Part shown: piece by piece, positions 8,298 through 15,792 of the stretch
Numbering within the stretch: the stretch's first letter is position 1
Layout: each line of letters starts with the position of its first letter
NCBI GenBank assembly: GCA_002938115.1
Contig: PTKD01000017.1
Location: 1 to 16,440, forward strand
Length of the DNA stretch: 16,440 nt
Reading direction: 5' to 3'
DNA from: Alphaproteobacteria bacterium MarineAlpha9_Bin7
Lineage (GTDB): Bacteria > Pseudomonadota > Alphaproteobacteria > UBA7887
Program-made: the position numbers and the translations under genes
The notes under the pieces: model-generated
Databases searched by the model: none
The model's input: only the letters and a program-made list of their open reading frames with translations
What the model was told of the DNA's origin: nothing

Positions 8298-8385
8298 CGG
8301 CCCCCGATTAAGGGGAGTTTGTGGGGACTCAGTGAAGGCTGCTAAACTCAGCCTAAATATAACCTTATCTCGAAGGCATCGGTTT

Positions 8386-8874
8386 ATGTGCGTCTGCTTT
8401 AAGCGTCTGTTTGCTATCTTACTCTTCGTATCTTTGGGCTGGGTTGGTAGTGTGCCAGCTCAGGAAATCACTTTAGCTGAGAGTGAGGTATCAGCCTTTC
8501 TCAATTCCTATAGTGCTTCGTTTGGTACCAAAAGTGCTGAAGAGGTAGCGGTATTTTTTCATGTTCCTATGTCGGTGGTATTCGACACGGGCGTGGTAGT
8601 GATGACACGAAGTTTGGATGTTGTTCGCTACGTCCAGTCCATTCAGAATAATCTTGCGGCGGTTGATTACGCCTACAGTATCTGGACTGACGTGAGGATA
8701 AAGGAAATGCACCCGAGGCTAGTCGTCGCAAGCACTTCGGCTGTGCGTTACAACGGTGATAATGGGGCGATCGCGGCGACAGGTAGCACTTATGTGCTAA
8801 GAAAGACGGAGGAGGGTTGGAAAATTGCAACCTTTATTAGCCATGCCCCAGACCGTGTGCTTGCTCTGGACTAA
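8386..8874 (+). CDS. Exported NTF2/SnoaL-like small protein
   Basis: The protein has a clear signal peptide, MCVCFKRLFAILLFVSLGWV onward with cleavage likely after SVPAQ, then about 136 residues that look like a single NTF2/SnoaL (DUF4440-type) cone fold: a helical start (ESEVSAFLNSYSASF), a YVQSIQ helix and a C-terminal strand pair ending VLRKTEEGWKIATFISH. The GWKI strand is typical of that fold. No catalytic residues can be assigned, so the role is unknown; it should act outside the inner membrane. The ATG at 8386, with GAAGG 9 bases upstream, gives a compact signal peptide. A longer version from a GTG at 8332 (180 residues, GGGGA upstream) is possible but has an unusually long n-region. 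The gene diverges from the amidase and converges on the aminotransferase with a 27-base gap. Confidence 0.8.
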   Translation: MCVCFKRLFAILLFVSLGWVGSVPAQEITLAESEVSAFLNSYSASFGTKSAEEVAVFFHVPMSVVFDTGVVVMTRSLDVVRYVQSIQNNLAAVDYAYSIWTDVRIKEMHPRLVVASTSAVRYNGDNGAIAATGSTYVLRKTEEGWKIATFISHAPDRVLALD

Positions 8875-8901
8875 TTGATTGTATGACGCGGATGACTTCA
8901 C

Positions 8902-10086
8902 CTAATTGAATCGTTCAGCCAAAGAATCTATAGCGGCAGTGGTTCCTCCTGGGCGGTAGTCTACCCCTGTCATTTTGAGCGTCATCTCGATTGCGCTTAA
9001 GGTTCCAAGAATCATTGGTTCATTCAGGTCTCCAAGATGCCCAATCCGAAAAACTTTGCCCGAAAAACGATTTAAGCCGGCAGCAAGCGCGACATTGGTA
9101 TGTTGCATACAACTCTCGCGTAAATCGTCCGCGTTGTACTTGTCGGCCATGAGGACTGCCGTAACAGAATTTGATTGTTCACGTGGATTCTTTGACAATA
9201 ATTCCATGCATCCTTCCTGCCCCCAGTGAACAATGGCTTGCCGCACAGCACCTGCTAGCCGAGCGTGCCGTTCAAAGACCTTGTCCAGCCCCTCCTCCTT
9301 CAACATTGTTAATGCTTCATGAAGTCCAAAAAACATATTAATCGCCGGTGTGGACAAAAAGCCCGGTGTTTCCCCATCCGGCATAATGGCATTCCAATCC
9401 CAATATCGGCTGGGCAACTGGCTTGCTTGCGCTGAGCGAAGTGCTTTTTTGCTAATACCGTTAAAACTTAGACCGGGTGGTAGCATCAGGCCTTTTTGAG
9501 AGCCGCCAATTGCCACGTCCACTCTCCAGTCATCCATACGAAAGTCCATGGATGCCAGAGAGGAAATAGTATCGACTAGAAATAGGGCTGGATGATTGGC
9601 CCGATCAATTGCTTCGCGCACTTCGGGAAGACGAGTGGTTATCCCGGTTGAAGTTTCATTATGTACAATTGCCACCGCTTTGATCGTGTGATCACGATCT
9701 TTGGCGAGCCGATCATAAATTGCGTCGGGGTCCGCGCCATGTCGCCAATCCCCTGGCAAATACTCGACCACAAGGCCAAATGCCTCTGCCATTCCCTTCC
9801 ACATGGCAGAGAAAGCCCCGGTTTCAGCCATTAACAGTGAGTCACCAGGAGAACAAGTGTTGACCAGTGCGGCTTCCCAGGCTCCGTGGCCGGCCGAAGG
9901 GAATACCAAAACAGGACACTGAGTACCGAAAATGCTCCTAAGGCCGTCGAAGCATTCTTCGGAAAGCCGCTTGAATTCCTGACCTCTGTGATCGATTGCC
10001 GGCCGGTCCATTGCACGCAGAATTCTATCCGGCATGTTGGTAGGTCCAGGTGTGTGAAGAAACTGGCGACCGCGCAAAACTGTCAT
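8902..10086 (-). CDS. Class V aminotransferase, serine-glyoxylate type
   Basis: This 394-residue PLP enzyme is of fold type I, class V. The N-terminus HTPGPTNMPDRILRAMDRPA, the stretch VFPSAGHGAWEAAL (61-74), HNETSTG (142-148), the PLP-contacting D172 (VDTISSLAS), the Schiff-base lysine K198 in GGSQKGLMLPPG, and the C-terminal VFRIGHLGDLNEPMI all resemble SgaA, the serine-glyoxylate aminotransferase of methylotrophs. That enzyme makes hydroxypyruvate and glycine. Related enzymes use alanine, aspartate or ureidoglycine as amino donor (AGXT, PucG), so the donor is not certain. None of the other serine-cycle genes (hydroxypyruvate reductase, glycerate kinase, malyl-CoA lyase) is in the window, which weakens a full serine-cycle role. 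It is transcribed away from the oxygenase genes across a 194-base gap. Confidence 0.9.
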   Translation of the reverse strand: MTVLRGRQFLHTPGPTNMPDRILRAMDRPAIDHRGQEFKRLSEECFDGLRSIFGTQCPVLVFPSAGHGAWEAALVNTCSPGDSLLMAETGAFSAMWKGMAEAFGLVVEYLPGDWRHGADPDAIYDRLAKDRDHTIKAVAIVHNETSTGITTRLPEVREAIDRANHPALFLVDTISSLASMDFRMDDWRVDVAIGGSQKGLMLPPGLSFNGISKKALRSAQASQLPSRYWDWNAIMPDGETPGFLSTPAINMFFGLHEALTMLKEEGLDKVFERHARLAGAVRQAIVHWGQEGCMELLSKNPREQSNSVTAVLMADKYNADDLRESCMQHTNVALAAGLNRFSGKVFRIGHLGDLNEPMILGTLSAIEMTLKMTGVDYRPGGTTAAIDSLAERFN

Positions 10087-10235
10087 GAGTGATGTTTCAT
10101 CTTCAGGATAAGGTTGGTAACTGAGTGGTTTAGTAGCAAAATTTAATTCTTAAAGCGACCCATCAACGGTGCATTAGGGTAAGTTATGGCAAACTTTACA
10201 AAGACAGTCATTTAGGGCCTAAATACATTGTGGGG

Positions 10236-10241
10236 TATAAT
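10236..10241 (+). promoter_or_regulatory. Consensus -10 box upstream of the first oxygenase
   Basis: TATAAT is a perfect sigma-70 -10 hexamer, 39 bases upstream of the ATG at 10281. No good -35 box sits at 17 bases upstream, so an activator may be needed. A transcript starting about 10247-10249 would begin after the alternative GTG at 10230, which supports the ATG start. Confidence 0.4.
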
Positions 10242-10280
10242 TGGCTTTATGTGGTGGCATGGAAGGCAGTAAGAGAAGAC

Positions 10281-11144
10281 ATGTCCAGAATTTTGACTGA
10301 AGACCAAATGAACGCATTCCAACGTGACGGATATTTGTTTCCTTTGCGTGTCATGTCCGAAAGTGACGCTACCGAATGCTATTCTCGATTCCAGTCAGTG
10401 GAGGCCGATTGCGGTGGTGCGCTAGCCGGTCCAGTACGCTATAAGCCCCATCTTCTTATCACCTGGCTAAACGAGTTGGTCCGCCATCCAAATATTCTCG
10501 ATGCAGTGGAGGACATCCTTGGCCCGAATATACTTTGTTGGGCATCCTCGTTCTTTAATAAGGATGCCCAAGATCCAAGCTTTGTATCGTGGCATCAGGA
10601 TTCGACGTACTGGGGCTTAAGCAAACCTGAGGTGGTAACTGCGTGGGTCGCCTTCACGCCGAGTCAAATCAGAAATGGATGTATGCGGGTAATGCCAGGC
10701 ACGCACAAGTTTGATCAAGTGATACATAACGATACTTCTATGGAGCACAACTTATTAACACGCGGGCAGGAAGTTGAAGTGGATGTGGATGAAAGTAAAG
10801 CAGTAGATGTTGAGCTGGAGGCTGGAGAAATATCTTTGCACCATGTGCGACTTATTCATGGCTCGCTTCCTAACCGTTCCAAACAGCGACGGATTGGCTA
10901 CGCGATTCGATATATTCCTACACATGTACAACAACTATATTCGAACGAGGATTCAGCCACACTGGTCCGTGGCGATGATAGTTTTGGTAATTTTGTTCCG
11001 GAGCCATCTCCAGCTTCCGACATGGATCCAGAGGCACTCAAATTTCACGCAAAGGCTAATTCGGTATCTGGCCAGGTTCTCTACCGCGGTAGTGAAATAC
11101 AACCATACTTTACAGGTAAAAATGAGATAATCAGTGCCCGTTAA
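10281..11144 (+). CDS. Phytanoyl-CoA dioxygenase-family Fe(II)/2OG oxygenase (copy 1)
   Basis: From the ATG at 10281 this is a 287-residue non-haem iron, 2-oxoglutarate-dependent oxygenase of the PhyH family. The iron ligands are H105 and D107 in WHQDSTYWG and H193 in LIHGSLPNRS, with the 2-oxoglutarate arginine at R203 or R204 (SKQRRIGYAIRY). The family hydroxylates small or acyl substrates, including phytanoyl-CoA, ectoine and proline-like compounds; the substrate here is unknown. The N-terminus MSRILTEDQMNAFQRDGYLF is typical of the family. A 17-residue extension from a GTG at 10230 is open but non-homologous in character and overlaps a consensus -10 box, so I reject it; AGAGAAG lies close before the ATG. 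A second PhyH gene follows 88 bases later, and the SgaA-like aminotransferase diverges from it. No signal peptide is seen. Confidence 0.92.
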   Translation: MSRILTEDQMNAFQRDGYLFPLRVMSESDATECYSRFQSVEADCGGALAGPVRYKPHLLITWLNELVRHPNILDAVEDILGPNILCWASSFFNKDAQDPSFVSWHQDSTYWGLSKPEVVTAWVAFTPSQIRNGCMRVMPGTHKFDQVIHNDTSMEHNLLTRGQEVEVDVDESKAVDVELEAGEISLHHVRLIHGSLPNRSKQRRIGYAIRYIPTHVQQLYSNEDSATLVRGDDSFGNFVPEPSPASDMDPEALKFHAKANSVSGQVLYRGSEIQPYFTGKNEIISAR

Positions 11145-11232
11145 CTTCTCGGATGTATTTGAGACGCAGACAGGTTAGCAAGCAAAATTCTAAGGAATCG
11201 ATAAAGGTGGATAGGGGTACGAGGATGGTTCT

Positions 11233-12135
11233 GTGCTAACGAAACAGCAGATCGAATACTACCACGAAGAGGGGTACATCGTGGTTGAGGATGTGCTTGA
11301 TGATCAGCTTCTCACCAAATTGCGAGCGGTTACGGATGAGGTTGCAGCTTCTGCGAGGGATCTCAAGGAATCGAATGACCTTATTGATTTGGAACCAGGA
11401 CATAGTCAGGTAATTCCTCGTGTACGGCGTATAAAGAAGCCTCACTTGGCGCATACGTTTTATCTCGAACTATGTGCTAAGTCCTGCATCACGGATTTAT
11501 TGGAGCCACTCATTGGTCCAGATATCCGACTGCGTGCGGGCGGCAAAGTGAACATGAAGTCGGCGGAGTTCGGTGCCCCGGTGGAATGGCATCAGGACTG
11601 GGCGTTTTACCCACACACCAATGATGACCTGCTTGCCGCTGGGCTGCTTCTTGATGATATGGATTTGGATAACGGGCCGTTAATGGTATTGCCCGGCACC
11701 CATAAAGGACCCGTCTATGATCACCATTCGCAAGGTGCATTTTGTGGCGCGATTGATCCAACTATGGCTGGGGTAGATTTTTCGAAGGCAGTCCCGCTCA
11801 CTGGAAAAGCTGGCTCAATGACCATTCACCATGCTCGACTGCTTCATGGTTCAGAGCTCAATAGGTCGGGGCGGCAGCGTCGCCTTCTGCTCTATGAATA
11901 TACAGCGGCTGATGCCTGGCCAATGGCAGGTGTAGAGCCGTTGACTGATTTTGAAGAGTTTAACAAACGTATCGTGCGTGGCTCTGCAACGATCGAGCCA
12001 AGGGTTGAAACGGTACCGATTCGTATGCCGTTTCCGAAAGCACCCCACCAGGGGTCTATATACGAAAACCAACGTAGCTTGAGCCACAATTACTTCGAGC
12101 ATTCGCCAGTAGCAAAACGTGTCGGGGCGACATAA
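11233..12135 (+). CDS. Phytanoyl-CoA dioxygenase-family Fe(II)/2OG oxygenase (copy 2)
   Basis: This 300-residue PhyH-family oxygenase has iron ligands H120 and D122 in EWHQDWAFYPH and H205 in LLHGSELNRS, and a 2-oxoglutarate arginine at R216 or R217. KVNMKS at 105-110 resembles the strand that helps bind 2-oxoglutarate in the family. The start must be the GTG at 11233: an in-frame TAG lies at 11212-11214, no ATG lies between them, and GAGG sits 8 bases upstream of the GTG. It shares the family core with copy 1 but the two differ along most of their length, and the arginine motif is one residue further along here. It is therefore probably a distinct enzyme rather than a recent duplicate. The Ldh-family dehydrogenase follows after 169 bases. 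The substrate is unknown. Confidence 0.93.
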   Translation: MLTKQQIEYYHEEGYIVVEDVLDDQLLTKLRAVTDEVAASARDLKESNDLIDLEPGHSQVIPRVRRIKKPHLAHTFYLELCAKSCITDLLEPLIGPDIRLRAGGKVNMKSAEFGAPVEWHQDWAFYPHTNDDLLAAGLLLDDMDLDNGPLMVLPGTHKGPVYDHHSQGAFCGAIDPTMAGVDFSKAVPLTGKAGSMTIHHARLLHGSELNRSGRQRRLLLYEYTAADAWPMAGVEPLTDFEEFNKRIVRGSATIEPRVETVPIRMPFPKAPHQGSIYENQRSLSHNYFEHSPVAKRVGAT

Positions 12136-12168
12136 CAGATCGATTTTGCACTGATTGAGCACCAATTT

Positions 12169-12196
12169 TTGACATGAAGTTTGTAACGGTTAACTA
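12169..12196 (+). promoter_or_regulatory. Candidate promoter before the Ldh-family gene
   Basis: A perfect -35 hexamer TTGACA (12169-12174) is followed after 16 bases by TAACTA (12191-12196), a poor -10 match. It lies in the 169-base gap upstream of the dehydrogenase. Only the -35 half is convincing. Confidence 0.2.
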
Positions 12197-12304
12197 AGCT
12201 GTAGTATGTAGCTTCGTCGGTTTAAACGTTGGGCAAGTCGCAGCGAAGGGCTGGTTGGCTTTTTGTATGAGGGTCACCCGGAAAATCATCATCGGGAGTT
12301 GTGA

Positions 12305-13396
12305 ATGGTAGTTGTTGGGGCCAAGGAACTGGAGTGTCTGATTAAGACGATGTTCGAGAAGGCTGGATCGAAAATCGAGGAAGCCGTCATGGTTTCTTCC
12401 AATCTTGTCGAAGCAAATCTCATGGGTCACGATAGTCACGGGGTTGGTTTGGTTCCGAGATACATTCAAAATTGCCAAAACAAAACACTTACTGCGAACG
12501 CCCATGTTTCGGTGGAGCAGGATGATGGTGTCATTCTTCAGCTTCACGGCAACATGGGCTACGGGCAGGTGATCGGTGGTGAAGCGATGCGCCTTGGGAT
12601 AACGCGCGCTTTGCAACTAGGTGTATCAATTGTTGCGCTTCGAAATTCCCATCATTTGGGACGGATCGGCGCTTGGGGAGAAATGTGTGCGGAGGCCGGA
12701 CTAGTTTCAATTCACTATGTCAATGTAATCGGTCATGAGCCGTTGGTGGCGCCGTACGGAGGTGCTGAAGGACGTTACTCAACCAATCCCTACTGCACGG
12801 CAATCCCTGCGCCGCCAGGTGGCAAGGCTATCATTTTCGATATGGCCACTAGTAAGGTTGCGATGGGTAAGGTGCGGGTGGCCTACAATAAGGGCGAAGA
12901 GATGCCCGAGGACTGCCTAATCAGTTCGAGCGGAGCTCGAACTCGAGATCCTGGGGTCATGTTCCGCGAGAAAATTGGCGCACTTCTTCCGGTAGGAGGT
13001 CATAAGGGCTCAGGACTTGCTTTGGTTGCTGAAATTTTGGCTGGCGCACTAGTTAATGGCGGCACCTGTGTGCCTGCGAATCAAAATAGTGGCACAATAC
13101 ATAATAACATGTTGAGCATTATCATGAACCCGACTGCTCTCGGGGACGCTGATTATTTTCAGTCAGAACTAGAAGGTATAACCGATTATGTTAAATCGGC
13201 CCGGCCTGCTCAGGGAGTTGATGCGGTGATGGTGCCAGGAGATCCGGAGCGCAAGTCAATGGCTGAGCGCCGTGCAAAAGGTATTCCCATAGACGACCAA
13301 ACCTGGCGAGAGATTCTTGAGTCTGCTGAAGTGGTCGGAATTAAGGAGCCTGCGTTCTTGGCATCGGTAAATCAGCCCCGACAGGTTGCGAGCTAG
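12305..13396 (+). CDS. Ldh-family (malate/L-lactate/ureidoglycolate type) NAD(P) oxidoreductase
   Basis: This 363-residue protein belongs to the Ldh2/malate-lactate dehydrogenase superfamily, which is not related to Rossmann-fold LDH and oxidises 2-hydroxy acids such as malate, lactate, sulfolactate or ureidoglycolate with NAD(P). Family motifs are clear: GHDSHGV at 41-47, RNSHHLGRIG at 113-122 with H117 the likely catalytic base, LVAPYGG at 147-153, STNPY at 159-163, FDMATS at 178-183 and the glycine-rich GGHKGSGLALV at 231-241. The start is fixed because a TGA stop lies directly before the ATG and GGGAG sits 6 bases upstream. Its position after two oxygenases, and near a divergent aminotransferase, suggests oxidation of a hydroxylated product to a 2-oxo acid, but the link is inferred. 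The exact hydroxy acid cannot be named. Confidence 0.92.
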   Translation: MVVVGAKELECLIKTMFEKAGSKIEEAVMVSSNLVEANLMGHDSHGVGLVPRYIQNCQNKTLTANAHVSVEQDDGVILQLHGNMGYGQVIGGEAMRLGITRALQLGVSIVALRNSHHLGRIGAWGEMCAEAGLVSIHYVNVIGHEPLVAPYGGAEGRYSTNPYCTAIPAPPGGKAIIFDMATSKVAMGKVRVAYNKGEEMPEDCLISSSGARTRDPGVMFREKIGALLPVGGHKGSGLALVAEILAGALVNGGTCVPANQNSGTIHNNMLSIIMNPTALGDADYFQSELEGITDYVKSARPAQGVDAVMVPGDPERKSMAERRAKGIPIDDQTWREILESAEVVGIKEPAFLASVNQPRQVAS

Positions 13397-13512
13397 GCCC
13401 TATTCTTGGTGGGTATATCCGTATTATTCTGTTTTTGATGATGAAAAAGGATGTTTTTGGTTGCGGGCAAAATTATGTTCGCCGTACGACATAGGTTAGA
13501 CCTTTAGGTAAC

Positions 13513-14334
13513 ATGCCTTTGTACGAAATAGATATGCCAAATATGTCGCAAGCTTTGCCGTTGCATGAGTCATGGCCTGATGTTGAAAAACGTCTTACCG
13601 GACAACGTTTCAGTGTATTCCTTGATTTTGACGGGACTCTGACCGCGGTTCACGAACGGCCTGAGTCGGCTGAGTTGTCTGAAATGATGCGCGGTCGGCT
13701 CTCTAGGCTTGCTTCTCGTGTTGACGTTACAATAATATCTGGCCGTGATTGCGCGGATGTTGCCGCGCTGGTTGGTTTGAATGGTTTGATTTACGCTGGT
13801 TGTCATGGCTTCGATATCGTTGGTCCTGATGTGCCAGCCATCCCGGCATTTGAAGGTTCTGCTACCCCAGTTGACGTTTCTGTTTTTGGTGCCTCGGTCG
13901 CCTCGGCCGTAAATTCCATCGCTGGCGTCATCATCAAAATAAAGCAGTGGGCCATCGCGATCCATTACCGTACCGTAGCAGAGGGAGATGTGGAACGACT
14001 CGAAGATACAGTGATGGATATGGTTGACTCCTCTCCCATTTTCCGCGGACGACGGGGGAAAAAGGTTATTGAAATTGTTCCCGATGTTGATTGGCATAAG
14101 GGCCGAGCGGTTCTTTGGTTAAACGAGTTTTTGGAACGACAAAGCGGCCCAGCGGTTCCCATCTATGTTGGAGATGATGTCACGGACGAGGATGCATTTT
14201 TCTCATTGGTCGGGAAGGGCGTTACGGTATTGGTAGGGGAAAAACCTTCTCCCACTGTTGCCACGTACCGTGTCGATAATCCCGAAGAAGTTGGCTGGTT
14301 TCTCGATAAACTTTTTGCACTCGCGACTGACTGA
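13513..14334 (+). CDS. otsB: Trehalose-6-phosphate phosphatase
   Basis: This 273-residue HAD-superfamily phosphatase should remove phosphate from trehalose 6-phosphate to give trehalose, an osmoprotectant and stress solute. The HAD motifs are FLDFDGTLT with nucleophile D38 and acid/base D40, IISGRD at 74-79, the lysine K196 in DWHKGRAV, and VGDDVTDEDAF with D221, D222 and D225. The cap segment GCHGFDI (96-102) occupies the place of the GNHGxE stretch common in OtsB, which is a small deviation. Length matches stand-alone bacterial OtsB. AGG lies 4 bases before the ATG; in-frame ATGs at 13534 and 13543 are alternative starts. The partner synthase otsA is not in this window, so the gene is either orphaned locally or its partner is elsewhere. 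It follows the Ldh-family gene by 116 bases in the same orientation. Confidence 0.93.
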   Translation: MPLYEIDMPNMSQALPLHESWPDVEKRLTGQRFSVFLDFDGTLTAVHERPESAELSEMMRGRLSRLASRVDVTIISGRDCADVAALVGLNGLIYAGCHGFDIVGPDVPAIPAFEGSATPVDVSVFGASVASAVNSIAGVIIKIKQWAIAIHYRTVAEGDVERLEDTVMDMVDSSPIFRGRRGKKVIEIVPDVDWHKGRAVLWLNEFLERQSGPAVPIYVGDDVTDEDAFFSLVGKGVTVLVGEKPSPTVATYRVDNPEEVGWFLDKLFALATD

Positions 14335-14490
14335 TCAATGCGAGCAATGAACCGCTGGTTGCTTAGATGTGCTGTATCCTCGCTGGGAGAAGCTTAAATT
14401 CTTCTTTCGTACTGCTGCGAATTGCTTATCCTGTTCGTTGCCGGATATGTTGATTTCGGTACACTGAGGGCCAGCTCACTTTGGGTTATG

Positions 14491-14494
14491 GGAG
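14491..14494 (+). promoter_or_regulatory. Shine-Dalgarno fixing the TTG start
   Basis: GGAG lies 9 bases upstream of the TTG at 14504 and is the only ribosome-site match in the short open stretch after the in-frame stop at 14465. It supports the non-ATG start of the regulator. Confidence 0.5.
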
Positions 14495-14503
14495 AAAAAG
14501 AAG

Positions 14504-15223
14504 TTGTCTGACGGAACTACACAAACTTTTGACGCAGCCGGCCAGCCCGATAGGGGGGGCTTGGCAAACGTTCGGCTTTTTTCTGATGTGCCTTCGGACG
14601 CTCTATTTGCACTCGAAGATGACTGTAATTGGTTGAAGTTTGAGCCCAACGACGTGGTTTTGGATCGAAATGATACGTCCCGCGACGTCTACTTCATTGC
14701 AAATGGTTTGGTACGCGTTATGAACTACATCGGAGACCAACGAGAGGTGACGTTAGCGAATAAAAAGGCCGGTGACCATTTTGGAGAGCTTGCGGCTATT
14801 GGGCCACGAGAGCGTACTGCGCGCGTGATAGCAATTGAGAAGACGGTGGTGGGTGTCATGTCACGGGATAAATTTTTAGCAACGTTGTTGGAATTTCCGC
14901 AAGTATCGTTGCGTTTGCTCAATGAGTTGGCATACATCATCGCTTCAATGAATGAACGTGTATCTACTTTGTCTCTTACGGTTCCTAGGCAACGCGTTTA
15001 TTTAGAATTACTTCGCCTAGCGGTTCCGGATCCGCGTGGTGGTGGCGCATGGGTAATCGAGCCGCTTCCTACTCACAATGATATTGCTGGTTGGGCAGGT
15101 GTTGATGAAGAGGAAGTGGCGCACGCCATTGGTAAACTTGCTAGGGAGCAAGTGTTGGAACGCCGAAACAAAACCTTGATTATCCATGACCGTGCAAAAA
15201 TACACGAGATGTCAGGAATGTAG
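14504..15223 (+). CDS. Crp/Fnr-family transcription regulator with cyclic-nucleotide-binding domain
   Basis: This 239-residue regulator has an N-terminal cyclic-nucleotide-binding beta-roll (about 24-135) and a C-terminal winged helix (about 160-230). The phosphate-binding cassette is recognisable in FGELAAIGPRERTARVIA: G94, E95, L96, with R104, T105 and A106, which is close to the cAMP-binding pattern of CRP. There are no cysteines of the Fnr iron-sulphur type near the N-terminus, so oxygen sensing is unlikely. The recognition helix region is HNDIAGWAGVDEEEVAHAIGKL. The start is TTG at 14504: an in-frame TGA lies at 14465-14467, no ATG or GTG lies between, the next in-frame ATG is at codon 73, and GGAG sits 9 bases upstream. 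Its targets are unknown; neighbours are otsB upstream and the prepilin peptidase 44 bases downstream. Confidence 0.92.
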   Translation: MSDGTTQTFDAAGQPDRGGLANVRLFSDVPSDALFALEDDCNWLKFEPNDVVLDRNDTSRDVYFIANGLVRVMNYIGDQREVTLANKKAGDHFGELAAIGPRERTARVIAIEKTVVGVMSRDKFLATLLEFPQVSLRLLNELAYIIASMNERVSTLSLTVPRQRVYLELLRLAVPDPRGGGAWVIEPLPTHNDIAGWAGVDEEEVAHAIGKLAREQVLERRNKTLIIHDRAKIHEMSGM

Positions 15224-15267
15224 TTTGTTGAGTACGCAATCTTAAAATTTAAATATTTAGAGTTCGC

Positions 15268-15756
15268 ATGGCGAATTTTTTTGTTTATATTTTTTTATTC
15301 ATACTACTGTATGGAGCCATCTGCGATCTTATAAGTTTTAAAATTCCTAATTACGTATCCATTTGTAGTGCATTATTATTTTTCCCTGCCGCATTGTGGG
15401 CTCATTGGCCGGTAATTAATATTTTGTCTAATACCGGCGCTGGTGCATTGATTCTTGCTGTAGGGGTGTTCGCGTTCTCATTCAACTTGATTGGTGCGGG
15501 CGATATTAAAATGCTGGCGGCTTCTACAGTCTGGTTCGGTTTTAGCGGGCTTCCTTCCTTATTTTTTTCTGTAGCAATAATTGGAGGAGTTCTTTCGTTA
15601 GCATTAATCGTTTTTCGACGTTTCGTCTTGCCCGCTAGTTGGGGCCGCGCTAACTGGTTGGTCAGACTGCACGAAAGCACTGGGGTTCCGTATGGTATCG
15701 CTATCTGTATTGGAGTTGTTGTGATTTCTCCAAGCCTGTTAGCATCTGGGCATTGA
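15268..15756 (+). CDS. cpaA: CpaA-type prepilin peptidase (A24 family), membrane protein
   Basis: This 162-residue integral membrane protein has several hydrophobic helices and the two aspartates of A24 prepilin peptidases: D20 in AICDLISFKIPN and D79 in GAGDIKML. The GAGD motif is the family signature. It is short and lacks the N-terminal methylase domain of full PilD, which matches CpaA, the processing peptidase of Tad/Flp pili that trims the pilin leader at the inner membrane. PYG near 140 precedes the last helix. Base composition is visibly more AT-rich than its neighbours, especially at 15240-15420. No pilin, CpaB or CpaF gene lies within the window, so the Tad locus, if any, is elsewhere or downstream. 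It follows the Crp-type regulator by 44 bases and may be co-transcribed. Confidence 0.88.
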   Translation: MANFFVYIFLFILLYGAICDLISFKIPNYVSICSALLFFPAALWAHWPVINILSNTGAGALILAVGVFAFSFNLIGAGDIKMLAASTVWFGFSGLPSLFFSVAIIGGVLSLALIVFRRFVLPASWGRANWLVRLHESTGVPYGIAICIGVVVISPSLLASGH

Positions 15757-15792
15757 AACAGATAAATCATGCAAGTCATGAATGTATTGGCT

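Noticed and set aside
10230..10280. GTG-initiated 17-residue extension of the first oxygenase
   Set aside because: It contains a consensus -10 box and does not look like the family N-terminus, which begins at ATG 10281.
12241..12265. CAGC...GCTG stem followed by TTTTT before the Ldh-family gene
   Set aside because: The stem is only 4 bp and is separated from the T run, so a terminator is not supported.
13570..14097. 175-codon minus-strand ORF
   Set aside because: It lies wholly antisense to otsB, which has all HAD motifs; its translation has no recognisable domain and no ribosome site.
14382..14410. AGAAG...CTTCT inverted repeat as a terminator after otsB
   Set aside because: Only a 5-bp AT-rich stem with a long loop; too weak to support a terminator.
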